Position numbers and translations under genes: made by a program. A stretch of DNA of 9,319 nt from Rubritepida sp. (lineage in GTDB: Bacteria; Pseudomonadota; Alphaproteobacteria; Acetobacterales; Acetobacteraceae): the NCBI GenBank assembly GCA_014376425.1, contig JACMRO010000089.1:1-9319 (forward strand). Direction: 5' to 3'. Below are positions 1 to 6,784 of the stretch, piece after piece; within the stretch, counting starts at the first letter, position 1; each line of letters opens with the position of its first letter. A model generated the notes under the pieces. The model ran no database searches and was not told the DNA's origin. It saw only the letters and a list, made by a program, of their open reading frames with translations.

Positions 1-98
1 CCCGAGTACCTGCGCGAATCCTGCGACCACGCGCACCGCACGCTCGCGCCTCCTCATGGCCGCAATCCAGGACAGCTACCACTTCGCGAACGCACGCG
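1..98. other. Unresolved stretch upstream of the Skp-like gene
   Basis: In related genomes the end of bamA would be expected just before skp, but no frame here ends in the aromatic C-terminal residue and beta-strand pattern of BamA. Frame 1 is open from base 1 and stops at TGA 100-102, overlapping the ATG at 99. Frame 2 shows coding-like G/C-rich third positions over roughly bases 2-95, and frame 1 only over the first ~48. No recognisable protein emerges from any frame, and no ribosome binding site or promoter is evident. It may be the damaged or divergent end of an upstream gene. Confidence 0.3.
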
Positions 99-818
99 AT
101 GAAACACATTCGCTGCGCACGCTGTTCGCACCGGCCGAACCACCCGCCGGCGGCGCAGCAGCGGCCGACCCAAAGCCAGGGCCAGCCGCAAGGCCAGCCC
201 GGCCGCCCCGCCGGCCGAACCGAGGCGCCGCCGCCGTTGCCGGCCGGCCAGCAGCCGCCCGCGGCCGTCATCGGTATCGTCGACATCCCCGAGGTGCAGC
301 GCGTCTCCTCTGCCTTCAACCAGGTTCGCGAGGAGATCGAGCGTCGCCGCACCCGCCTGAATGATGACCTGCAGCGCGAGCAGAATACGTGGCGAGACCA
401 GCAGCAGGCCCTGGCAGGCGAACGCGCCGGACTGCAGGCCGAAGTATTGCGCCTGCGCGAGCGTGAGCTGCAGGACCGCATCACCGACAGCCAACGCATC
501 TTCCGCAACCGCAGCCAGGCGATCGAGCAGTCTGCCCAGGCCGCGCTGGTGGAGATCGAGCAGGGGCTGGGCACGGTGATCCGCCAGGTGGCGCAGAGCC
601 GCTCGGTCAACCTGGTGCTGCCGCGCCCGCTGGTGATCATGAACGAGCCGCCTTTCGACCTGACCGAGGAGATCGCCCAGCAGTTCAACCGCGTGCTGCC
701 GCGGGTGACAATCCCGGCGGAAAGCGACGGTCGGGCGCCGCCGCCTGCAGCGGCAAATGCGCCGGCCACGCCACGGGCCGCCCCGGCCGCACCGGCACCC
801 GCGGCGCCGCGCCGGTAA
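99..818 (+). CDS. Skp/OmpH family periplasmic chaperone (5' end uncertain)
   Basis: The family binds unfolded outer-membrane proteins in the periplasm and carries them toward the BAM complex. After a Gln/Pro/Gly-rich segment (about residues 20-54), the protein enters the family core with AAVIGIVD (55-62). It continues as a long, charged, Arg/Glu/Gln-rich helical stretch (about 72-165) typical of the coiled-coil tentacles, then the closing strand NLVLPRPLVI and a DLTEEIAQQFNRVLP motif characteristic of OmpH proteins. An Ala/Pro-rich tail ends it. It lies 20 bases upstream of lpxD, the usual position for skp. Oddity: a Skp needs a signal peptide, but this start gives a basic, Cys/His/Pro-rich N-terminus with no hydrophobic core, and no ribosome binding site precedes ATG 99. 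From about base 129 onward the frame looks normal. The true start may lie across a frameshift or be lost. The family call is firm; the start is not. Confidence 0.8.
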   Translation: MKHIRCARCSHRPNHPPAAQQRPTQSQGQPQGQPGRPAGRTEAPPPLPAGQQPPAAVIGIVDIPEVQRVSSAFNQVREEIERRRTRLNDDLQREQNTWRDQQQALAGERAGLQAEVLRLRERELQDRITDSQRIFRNRSQAIEQSAQAALVEIEQGLGTVIRQVAQSRSVNLVLPRPLVIMNEPPFDLTEEIAQQFNRVLPRVTIPAESDGRAPPPAAANAPATPRAAPAAPAPAAPRR

Positions 819-838
819 CGGCCAAGGCCGGTCCTGCC

Positions 839-1912
839 ATGCCGGCTGACCCGCGCTTCCACCCCACGATCGGGCCCCTACCGCTTGCCAGCCTGCTGGC
901 GGCCTGCGGCGGGGGCAGCGACGGCCCGCCGGGCCGGATGTTCCGGGGCGTGGCCGCGCTGTCGCAGGCCGGGCCTGATGAGGTCAGTTTTCTCGATACG
1001 GCGAAGCATGCGGCTGGAATGTCGGCTTGCCGCGCCGGTGCCGTGGTGTTGCGCGCCCTCGATGCGGCGATGCTGCCGCCGGGCTGCATCGGCATTGTCG
1101 TGCCATCGCCCGCGGCTGCCTTTGCCGCCATCGCGCGGCTGTTCCATCCAATTCAAGCACCGCTGGGCACGCGCCATCCGAGCGCGGTCATCGCCGGCAG
1201 CGCCGATCTGGCTCCGGATGTCGATGTCGGTGCCTATGCCGTGATCGACGATGGCGCCCGCCTTGGGCCCGGATGCGTCATCCATTCCCATGCCGTGATC
1301 GGCGCAGGCGTGATTCTTGGGCCGGGGTGCATCGTGCACACCCATGCGAGCATCAGCCACGCCGTGTGCGGCGCCCGCGTCACCCTGCATCCGGGCGCCC
1401 GGATCGGCCAGGAGGGCTTCGGCTTCACCCATACCGCGCAGGGGTTCGTGACCATGCCGCAGCTGGGCCGGGTCATGCTGGAGGACGGCGTCGAGATCGG
1501 CGCCAATACCTGCATCGACCGCGGCGGCCTGGGCGATACGGTGATCGGCGCTGGCAGCCGGATCGATAATCTGGTGCAGATCGGCCACAATGTGCAGCTT
1601 GGGCGCGCTTGCGTGATGGTGGCCCTGGCCGGCGCGTCGGGTTCGGCGGTGCTGGAGGATGGCGTCATGATGGCCGGGCAGTCCGGCGTCGCCGGGCACC
1701 TGCGCATCGGCGCCCGCGCCCGCATCGGCGGCCAGGCCGGCGTGATCGGTGACGTGCCCGCGGGCGCCGATATGCTGGGCATGCCAGCGCAGCCCTCGCG
1801 CGACTTTCTGCGCCAGACGGCGGTGCTGCGCAGGCTGGCGGCGCTGCCGCAAAAAGGCGAAAAGGGCGAGACCGACGACCCCGGGCAGGAGAGTGACCAC
1901 CGGCATGACTGA
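839..1912 (+). CDS. lpxD: UDP-3-O-(3-hydroxyacyl)glucosamine N-acyltransferase LpxD
   Basis: LpxD performs the third step of lipid A synthesis, moving a 3-hydroxyacyl chain from acyl-carrier protein to the 2-amino group of UDP-3-O-acyl-glucosamine in the cytoplasm. The 357-residue protein has the N-terminal uridine-binding domain (about 1-105, including the segment AGPDEVSFLD) followed by a left-handed beta helix of hexapeptide repeats (about 110-320) and a short C-terminal helical part. The catalytic His is expected at H250 in QIGHN; a second conserved His is H287 in AGHLRIG, with the same 37-residue spacing as H239 and H276 of the E. coli enzyme. The Asp-Arg-Gly of the central strand (CIDRGGLGDT) is also present. 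The ATG at 839 gives the expected N-terminus, with a weak AAGG 11 bases upstream. The last ~18 residues are hydrophilic and charged. Its end overlaps the fabZ start by 8 bases. Confidence 0.96.
   Translation: MPADPRFHPTIGPLPLASLLAACGGGSDGPPGRMFRGVAALSQAGPDEVSFLDTAKHAAGMSACRAGAVVLRALDAAMLPPGCIGIVVPSPAAAFAAIARLFHPIQAPLGTRHPSAVIAGSADLAPDVDVGAYAVIDDGARLGPGCVIHSHAVIGAGVILGPGCIVHTHASISHAVCGARVTLHPGARIGQEGFGFTHTAQGFVTMPQLGRVMLEDGVEIGANTCIDRGGLGDTVIGAGSRIDNLVQIGHNVQLGRACVMVALAGASGSAVLEDGVMMAGQSGVAGHLRIGARARIGGQAGVIGDVPAGADMLGMPAQPSRDFLRQTAVLRRLAALPQKGEKGETDDPGQESDHRHD
1887..1893 (+). promoter_or_regulatory. Ribosome binding site for fabZ
   Basis: AGGAGAG lies 11 bases before ATG 1905, inside the end of lpxD. 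For the in-frame alternative ATG at 1920 the distance would be 26 bases, which favours 1905. Confidence 0.55.
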
Positions 1913-2351
1913 GACGATCATGGACATTGCGGGCATCATGCGGGCCATCCCGCACCGCTACCCCTTCCTGCTGGTGGACCGCGTGGTCGAGCTGGAGCAC
2001 GACAGCCATTGCGTTGGCCTGAAGAACGTCACCTTCAACGAGCAGTTCTTCCAGGGCCATTTCCCGACCGAGCCGGTAATGCCCGGGGTGCTGATTATAG
2101 AGGCGATGGCGCAGACCTCGGCCGTGCTGGTGGTGGAAACGCTGGGCGGCGAGATGCGGGGCAAGCTGGTCTACTTTATGTCGATCGAGAGCGCGAAGTT
2201 CCGCCGCCCGGTGGTGCCGGGCGACCAGTTGCGCATCAAGGTGACCAAGCTGCAAAAACGCATGATGGTCTGGAAGATCAGGGGCGAGGCGACGGTGGAC
2301 GGGCGGGTGGTGGCGGAGGCGACCTTCGCCGCCATGATCCGCGACCGATGA
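1905..2351 (+). CDS. fabZ: 3-hydroxyacyl-[acyl-carrier-protein] dehydratase FabZ
   Basis: FabZ removes water from 3-hydroxyacyl-ACP to give trans-2-enoyl-ACP in type II fatty-acid elongation. It competes with LpxA and LpxD for the same 3-hydroxyacyl-ACP pool, which explains its place among lpx genes. The 148-residue protein is of normal length for the hot-dog-fold dehydratase. The conserved start of the fold reads IPHRYPFLLVDRV (15-27). The catalytic His is H52 in GHFP and the catalytic Glu is E66 in PGVLIIEAMAQ, spaced 14 apart as in the family. A downstream KFRRPVVPGDQL segment is also typical. ATG 1905 is chosen for its AGGAGAG; ATG 1920 is an alternative. The stop overlaps the lpxA start as ATGA. 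Confidence 0.97.
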   Translation: MTETIMDIAGIMRAIPHRYPFLLVDRVVELEHDSHCVGLKNVTFNEQFFQGHFPTEPVMPGVLIIEAMAQTSAVLVVETLGGEMRGKLVYFMSIESAKFRRPVVPGDQLRIKVTKLQKRMMVWKIRGEATVDGRVVAEATFAAMIRDR

Positions 2352-3169
2352 GCGGCATCCATCCGACCGCGATCGTCGAACCCGGTGCCCGCATCGCCGC
2401 CTCCGCCCGCGTCGGCCCGTTTTGCACAGTGGGCGCCGATGTCGAGTTGCGCGACGGCGTCACCCTGGTCAGCCACGTCGCCATCGAGGGGCACACGCTG
2501 CTGCATGAGGGCGTCCACGTCTCGCCCTACGCCTCGATCGGGCTCCCGCCGCAGGACCTGAAATACAAGGGCGAGCCGACGCGCTGCGAGATCGGCGCAA
2601 GGACGATCCTGCGCGAGCATGTGACGGTGCATCGCGGCTCGGTCGGCGCGCGCGGTCATACGGTGGTCGGCGCCGACTGCCTGCTGATGGCGGTAAGCCA
2701 TGTCGGCCATGATTGCCGCCTGGCCGACCGTGTCATCCTCGCCAACAACGTGATGCTGGGCGGTCACGTCCAGGTCGGCGAGCAGGTCTTCATCGGTGGC
2801 GGTGCCGCCATCCACCAGCTGGTGCGGATCGGCCGGCACGCCATGGTGGGCGGCATGGCGGGCGTCACCAACGACATCCCGCCATTCGGCAATGTGTTCG
2901 GCCTGCCGGCACGGCTGGTTGGCCTGAACGTGATCGGGCTGCGGCGGCGCGGCTTCTCCAAGGATAACCTGGCGCAGCTGCGCCTGGCTTTCCGCTTTCT
3001 GTTCCGTGAGAACGGCTCCGTCTTTGCCGAGAAGTTGGTCACCGCGCGCGGCCGCTACGCCGACGACGTGCTGGTGATGGAGGTGCTGGACTTCATCGCC
3101 TCGCCCGAGCGCAAGCGGGAGATGGCGCGGCCAGGGCGGATGACCGCGGATGACGAAGACGAAGCGTGA
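2348..3169 (+). CDS. lpxA: UDP-N-acetylglucosamine O-acyltransferase LpxA
   Basis: LpxA starts lipid A synthesis by moving a 3-hydroxyacyl chain from ACP to the 3-OH of UDP-GlcNAc in the cytoplasm. The 273-residue protein begins MSGIHPTAIVEPGA and runs through a left-handed beta helix of hexapeptide repeats to about residue 185. A C-terminal helical domain follows, starting around the conserved GLRRRGFS. The catalytic base is H121 in SHVGHD, equivalent to E. coli H125; nearby H118, H140 and H156 (IHQL) also match conserved positions. The residue that sets acyl length in E. coli (G173) aligns with G169 in HAMVGGMAGV, so a chain of about 14 carbons is more likely than the 10-carbon chain of Pseudomonas, where this position is Met. 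That length call is inference. The start overlaps the fabZ stop as ATGA; the acidic end (DDEDEA) runs into lpxI. Confidence 0.97.
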   Translation: MSGIHPTAIVEPGARIAASARVGPFCTVGADVELRDGVTLVSHVAIEGHTLLHEGVHVSPYASIGLPPQDLKYKGEPTRCEIGARTILREHVTVHRGSVGARGHTVVGADCLLMAVSHVGHDCRLADRVILANNVMLGGHVQVGEQVFIGGGAAIHQLVRIGRHAMVGGMAGVTNDIPPFGNVFGLPARLVGLNVIGLRRRGFSKDNLAQLRLAFRFLFRENGSVFAEKLVTARGRYADDVLVMEVLDFIASPERKREMARPGRMTADDEDEA

Positions 3170-4002
3170 TCCCCTTGCTGACCCCGTTGGGCATCATCGC
3201 AGCCGGCGGCGAGATGCCGGTGCAGCTGGCGAGGGATGTGATGGCCGCCGGGCGCGGTGTGTTTATCGTGGCGATCCGCGAATTCGCCGATGCCCCGCTT
3301 TATGCCGGGCTGCCGCATAAGCTGGTTCGGCTGGGTGCGGGCGGTGCGGTGATCGCGGCCTTCAAGGCGGCCGGCGTGCGTGACCTGGTGATCCTGGGCC
3401 GGGCGAAGCGGCCTTCGCTGCTGGCGCTGTTGCCCGATGCATGGATGGCGGGGGCGCTGGCCAAGCTGGGACGCAGCATCCTGGCGGGTGGCGACGATAC
3501 GTTGCTGCGCGGCGTGAAGCGGCTGCTGGAGGAGGAGGGCTTCGTAGTCCGCGGCGCGCATGAGGTGCGCGCGGGACTGCTCGCCGCACCCGGCCTGCTG
3601 GCAGGCCCGGCGCCCGATGCGGCCCAGCGCGCGGATATCGACCGCGGGGTCGCGGTGCTGCGGGCCATGGGGCCGGTCGATGTCGGCCAGGCCTGCGTGG
3701 TGCAGCAGGGGCTCGTGCTGGCGGTCGAAGCCATCGAGGGCACCGACGCCATGATCGCCCGCGCCGGAGCGTTGCGGCGCGAAGGCCCTGGCGGAGTGCT
3801 TGTGAAGTTGCCTAAGCCCGGCCAGGATCTGCGATTGGACATGCCGACCATCGGCCCCGCCACGGTCGGCGCCGTGGCCGCCGCCGGGCTGGCGGGGATC
3901 GCCATAGCGGCCGGCGCCACCCTGCTGGCGGAACGTGACACCACCCTGACCGACGCCAGCGCGCGCGGCCTTTTCATCCTGAGCCTGGAGAGCGACCCAT
4001 GA
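3166..4002 (+). CDS. lpxI: UDP-2,3-diacylglucosamine pyrophosphatase LpxI
   Basis: LpxI hydrolyses UDP-2,3-diacylglucosamine to lipid X and UMP at the inner membrane face. It is the alphaproteobacterial replacement for the unrelated LpxH. The 278-residue protein opens with the hallmark LGIIAAGGEMPVQLA (residues 8-22). Its C-terminal half carries the signature KPGQDLRLDMPTIGP; the Asp in RLD is D225, the same number as the residue whose mutation inactivates the Caulobacter crescentus enzyme. The start is GTG 3166, overlapping the lpxA stop as GTGA. The upstream sequence is purine-rich (GAAGACGAAG) but lacks a strong Shine-Dalgarno, so translational coupling with lpxA is likely. In many relatives lpxB follows directly; here glyoxalase I follows with an ATGA overlap. 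Confidence 0.94.
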   Translation: MIPLLTPLGIIAAGGEMPVQLARDVMAAGRGVFIVAIREFADAPLYAGLPHKLVRLGAGGAVIAAFKAAGVRDLVILGRAKRPSLLALLPDAWMAGALAKLGRSILAGGDDTLLRGVKRLLEEEGFVVRGAHEVRAGLLAAPGLLAGPAPDAAQRADIDRGVAVLRAMGPVDVGQACVVQQGLVLAVEAIEGTDAMIARAGALRREGPGGVLVKLPKPGQDLRLDMPTIGPATVGAVAAAGLAGIAIAAGATLLAERDTTLTDASARGLFILSLESDP

Positions 4003-4382
4003 AATTTTTGCACACCATGATCCGCGTCGGTGACCTTGAGCGGAGCGTTGACTTCTACACCCGCCTGCTGGGCATGAAGGAGACGCGGCGCCGCGACGTG
4101 CCGGAAGGCAAGTACACGCTGGTTTTCGTCGGCTATGGCGACGAGGCGAGCGACTGCATGATCGAGCTGACCTACAATTACGGCATCGAGAAATACGAGA
4201 TGGGATCGGCCTTCGGCCATCTGGCGATCGGCACCGACGACATCTACGGCGTTTGCGACAGGCTGGCGGCTGAGGGCGTAAAGATCCCGCGCCCCCCCGG
4301 CCCGCTGAAGCATGGCACCACGGTCATCGCCTTCATCGAGGATCCGGACGGCTACAAGATCGAGCTGATCGAACGGAAATAG
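3999..4382 (+). CDS. gloA: Lactoylglutathione lyase (glyoxalase I)
   Basis: Glyoxalase I isomerises the hemithioacetal of methylglyoxal and glutathione to S-lactoylglutathione, a cytoplasmic detoxification step. The 127-residue protein has two VOC-fold modules. It begins MKFLHTMIRVGDLERSVDFY, and its metal ligands fall at H5, E56 (MIELT), H74 (FGHLAIG) and E122 (KIELIE), exactly the E. coli positions. That short form in E. coli is nickel-dependent, so Ni rather than Zn is likely here. GGAG at 3987-3990 lies 8 bases before the ATG. It is the last gene of the lpx operon, joined to lpxI by ATGA. No functional link to lipid A is obvious. The end overlaps convergent pgpA by 31 bases. Confidence 0.95.
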   Translation: MKFLHTMIRVGDLERSVDFYTRLLGMKETRRRDVPEGKYTLVFVGYGDEASDCMIELTYNYGIEKYEMGSAFGHLAIGTDDIYGVCDRLAAEGVKIPRPPGPLKHGTTVIAFIEDPDGYKIELIERK

Positions 4383-4786
4383 TCCAGCGCCAGCAGCACG
4401 CCGCCGGCCATGGCGCCGGCGGCGATGTCGTCGCCCATCACGCCGGCCGGGCCTGGCTGCCGGTCCAGCCAGCCCACCGGCCCCGGTTTCCACACGTCGA
4501 ACAGCCGGAACAGGGCGAAGGCCAGTACCAACTCCCAGCCTGGCCCGGCCACGGCGGCGAGGGCCAGCGCCATGCCCGCAGCCTCATCTATCACCACCCA
4601 GCCCGGGTCGGCGCCGGTCTCGGGCAGCCGCCGTAGCGCCCATAGCCCCAGCATCAGCAGTGCCAGCGCCAGCAGCGCCGCGGCACCTGGCCCGGCCCAG
4701 GCGATGGGTAGCACCACGGCACTCCCCCAGGTCCCCGGTGCCGGGCGCAGGAAGCCCACGCCGCCCAGCGAGACGATCCATCTCAC
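4352..4786 (-). CDS. pgpA: Phosphatidylglycerophosphatase A (PgpA)
   Basis: PgpA dephosphorylates phosphatidylglycerol phosphate to phosphatidylglycerol at the inner membrane. The 144-residue protein shows the family landmarks in order: PAPGTWGS (15-22), VIDEAAGM (65-72), LFRLFDVWKPGPVGWLDR (92-109) and GDD (118-120). Hydrophobic segments lie at about 23-50, 72-94 and 121-136. The start is GTG 4786, overlapping the stop of the upstream lytic transglycosylase gene as GTGA. No Shine-Dalgarno is visible, so coupled translation is likely. E. coli PgpA is somewhat longer; the difference is mainly at the N-terminus. The frame remains open far upstream, but that is inside the transglycosylase gene and lacks family sequence. 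The 3' end runs 31 bases into gloA on the other strand. Confidence 0.92.
   Translation of the reverse strand: MRWIVSLGGVGFLRPAPGTWGSAVVLPIAWAGPGAAALLALALLMLGLWALRRLPETGADPGWVVIDEAAGMALALAAVAGPGWELVLAFALFRLFDVWKPGPVGWLDRQPGPAGVMGDDIAAGAMAGGVLLALDYFRSISSIL
4399..4424. other. GC-rich perfect inverted repeat near the convergent gene ends
   Basis: CGCCGCCGGC (4399-4408) and GCCGGCGGCG (4415-4424) can form a 10-bp all-GC stem with a 6-base loop, 16 bases after the gloA stop. Its position fits a transcription stop for the lpx operon, but no T-run follows on the + strand. It also lies inside pgpA, where it encodes Ala/Gly residues, so codon composition alone could produce it. Weak support as a terminator. 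Confidence 0.25.
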
Positions 4787-6702
4787 CGCAGGTAGGGCGC
4801 CAGCGGGTGCGGCGCGGCCACGCCCGTCAATGCCCGGTAGACCACGACATTCTCGATCACCCGCTGCACATAGTTGCGCGTTTCGGTGAAGGGGATCAGC
4901 TCGATCCAGTCCAGCATCTGCGGGTTGCCCCCGCGGGCGTCGCCATTGCTTTGCAGCCATTCGTCGACACGGCCGGGGCCGGCATTGTAGGCGGCGATTG
5001 CGTAGGGCCAGGCGCCACCAAAGCGCTCCAGCATCTGCGCCAGATAGGCCGAACCGAGCCGCAGGTTGGACGCCGGATCGCCCTGCAGAAGGCTGAGCTG
5101 GTAAGGCGTGCCCAGCCGGCGCGCGACCTGCTGCGCGGTGGCCGGCAACAGCTGCATTAGGCCCCGCGCATTGGCCGATGAAACGGCCTCGGTATCGAAA
5201 TTGCTTTCCTGCCGGGTGATGGCGTTGACCAGGGCAGGCTCCACCGGCAGGCCGCTGGTGGGGTAGGGGGTAGGCCAGCCGTCCGGCACGAGCATGGCGC
5301 CCGCCGCGCCGGCGCGCCGCGCCACCCACACCGGGTTCTCCGGGCGGCCGCTGCGCAGCGCCAGCTGCATCAGCAGCGTCCGCTCCCAGGGCTGCGTTGC
5401 CAGTTCCTCCAGCCGCAGCAGGAACAGGCGGGCGCGCCGGCCCTCGCCCATTTCCGCCAGCAACGGGATGATGCGGGCGATCTCGCGGTTGCCGAAGGCG
5501 TTGGCCTGGGCCTGGGTGTAGCCGGGCTGGCCGATGGCGCGCAGCCGGGCGGCGATGCGATCGGGCGGCTCGCCGAGCGCCAGGCTGGCGAGCTGGCCAT
5601 AATAGGCGACGGGGTAGGCCGCGGCCTGGGTGTAGGCGTCGCGCGCTGCCGTGCCCGACAGCGCCCTGCCGCGCCAGTAATGCGAGCGGGCCTGGGTGAT
5701 GGCGCTACGGCTGTCCTCGCCCACCGTGGCGAAGTGGCGGGCGGCGCGTACTGGGTCGTTCAGGAAGCGCAGGGCCACGAAGCCGGCCAGGAATTCGGCT
5801 TCCTGCCGCACTTCGCCGGGGACGGGTTGGCCATTCCCGGCCGCCAGCGCATAGGCCGTGCGCGGGTCGTTGAGGCGCAGGGCGCGGCGGGCCTGCAGCT
5901 GGCGCTCGTTCCAGATCGCGCGTCCCGCCTCGGCTGTGACCTCGCCCGGGGTGCCGGCGGCGAAGGCGGCGGCCGCTTCCGAATCGCGGTTGGCGATGCG
6001 CAGCGCCCGGGCGCGTTCCAGCGTGGCGCCGGGATCGCGCGCCGCCAGCGACGCATTCTGGTCCGGGCTGCCGCCCTGGGCGTAATTGAGGCGCAGCTGC
6101 GCCAGGCCGGCGCGCGCGGGGTCCAGATAGGGCAGGGCGCGGCCGGCACCCGCGAAGTCGCGCGAATAGGCCAGGCGGTTGAAGCGGGCCCAGTGCTCAG
6201 CGGCCGTCAGCCGGGCGCCATGGCGCTCCAGGAACAGGGGCTCTTCCACCGCATCGGCGGCGCTGTCGGCCCAACCGCGGCGGGCCGCTTCGGTCGCCTC
6301 TCGGTCGCGGCCGGTGCGGGCCAGCGCATCGGCATGCCGCAGCGCGCCCGCCACGGTGCGGGCGGGGCGGGTGGCGAACCAGCGCAGTGCCAGCGCGTCG
6401 TCCCCGTCATTGCGCAACGTGGCCTCGGCGTTGCGGCCGATCGGGTCCATGAGCGGCCAGTCGGCGGCGCTCTCGGCGAACTGCACGAACTCGGCGCCGG
6501 AATAGGGGCCGGTGCGGGGCTGCAGGCGCAGCCACAGCACCATCCGGCGGATCAGCGGGTCCGCCCGTTCCGCCGCCACCTCGGCCTCCGCCCAACGGTT
6601 CTGCGACGCGGCGACGAGCGCCAGCCGCCCGGCTTCGCGCGGCGCCTGGGCCAGGGCGGGCGGGATGAGCAGTAGGGAAACCAGGATGATCCAAAAGCGC
6701 AT
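4783..6702 (-). CDS. Soluble lytic murein transglycosylase, Slt70 type
   Basis: This periplasmic enzyme cuts the MurNAc-GlcNAc bond of peptidoglycan non-hydrolytically, leaving 1,6-anhydro-MurNAc ends, in wall turnover. The 639-residue protein is close to E. coli Slt70 in length. It has a clear signal peptide, [18 protein letters not shown], with cleavage likely after residue 18. A long Ala/Arg-rich helical superhelix domain follows (about 25-460), then the catalytic SLT domain (about 475-610). The catalytic acid is E499 in ITRQESNFD, followed by [12 protein letters not shown] (motif I) and [15 protein letters not shown] around residues 568-582 (motif III). The C-terminus carries [16 protein letters not shown], a typical family closing segment. 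ATG 6702 has an AGGG 5 bases upstream. It is transcribed away from dapA and co-translated with pgpA via GTGA. The SLT call is strong; the exact subfamily name is inferred from size and layout. Confidence 0.95.
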   Translation of the reverse strand: MRFWIILVSLLLIPPALAQAPREAGRLALVAASQNRWAEAEVAAERADPLIRRMVLWLRLQPRTGPYSGAEFVQFAESAADWPLMDPIGRNAEATLRNDGDDALALRWFATRPARTVAGALRHADALARTGRDREATEAARRGWADSAADAVEEPLFLERHGARLTAAEHWARFNRLAYSRDFAGAGRALPYLDPARAGLAQLRLNYAQGGSPDQNASLAARDPGATLERARALRIANRDSEAAAAFAAGTPGEVTAEAGRAIWNERQLQARRALRLNDPRTAYALAAGNGQPVPGEVRQEAEFLAGFVALRFLNDPVRAARHFATVGEDSRSAITQARSHYWRGRALSGTAARDAYTQAAAYPVAYYGQLASLALGEPPDRIAARLRAIGQPGYTQAQANAFGNREIARIIPLLAEMGEGRRARLFLLRLEELATQPWERTLLMQLALRSGRPENPVWVARRAGAAGAMLVPDGWPTPYPTSGLPVEPALVNAITRQESNFDTEAVSSANARGLMQLLPATAQQVARRLGTPYQLSLLQGDPASNLRLGSAYLAQMLERFGGAWPYAIAAYNAGPGRVDEWLQSNGDARGGNPQMLDWIELIPFTETRNYVQRVIENVVVYRALTGVAAPHPLAPYLR

Positions 6703-6730
6703 GCCAGCCCTGTTAGCCTGTCCGCCATGC

Positions 6731-6763
6731 TTGTTGCAGGGGGTGTCGCGCGTTACCTATCCT
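6731..6763 (+). promoter_or_regulatory. Possible sigma-70-type promoter for dapA
   Basis: The 82-base gap between the divergent transglycosylase and dapA genes must hold or adjoin the dapA promoter. TTGCAG (6734-6739), an 18-base spacer and TATCCT (6758-6763) give a weak match to the -35 and -10 consensus; TTGTTG (6731-6736), 17 bases and TACCTA (6754-6759) is another option. Neither is strong, and no comparable candidate was seen for the - strand gene. Confidence 0.3.
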
Positions 6764-6774
6764 GCTCTGCAAAT

Positions 6775-6778
6775 GGAG
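6775..6778 (+). promoter_or_regulatory. Ribosome binding site for dapA
   Basis: GGAG lies 6 bases before ATG 6785. An in-frame ATG at 6773 overlaps this site and so is disfavoured; the family also normally begins at MF-GS. Confidence 0.65.
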
Positions 6779-6784
6779 ATTGTC

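Noticed and set aside
878..1948. Long His/Ala/Asp-rich open frame opposite lpxD (356 codons)
   Set aside because: Antisense to a clear hexapeptide-repeat gene; its repetitive His/Asp pattern is just the complement of the repeated LpxD codons.
2009..2347. Upstream extension of the lpxA frame into fabZ
   Set aside because: LpxA family similarity begins at ATG 2348 (SGIHPTAIV); the extension is Gly/Arg-rich out-of-frame fabZ sequence.
2350..3100. Periodic pattern in lpxA (and in lpxD) suggesting a DNA repeat array
   Set aside because: The periodicity is the protein hexapeptide repeat of the left-handed beta helix, not a DNA-level repeat; there are no identical units or spacers.
3300..4493. 397-codon open frame on the - strand across lpxI and gloA
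   Set aside because: Both opposite genes have intact catalytic motifs; the antisense product is low-complexity and matches no family I recognise.
5680..6675. Long open frame on the + strand opposite the lytic transglycosylase gene (331 codons)
   Set aside because: It lies wholly inside a strongly supported gene, has Gly/Arg/Ala-rich shadow composition, no recognisable motifs and no ribosome binding site.
6512..6784. Upstream extension of the dapA frame into the divergent gene
   Set aside because: DapA homology starts at MFQGS with GGAG correctly placed before it; the extension is antisense to the transglycosylase signal-peptide region.
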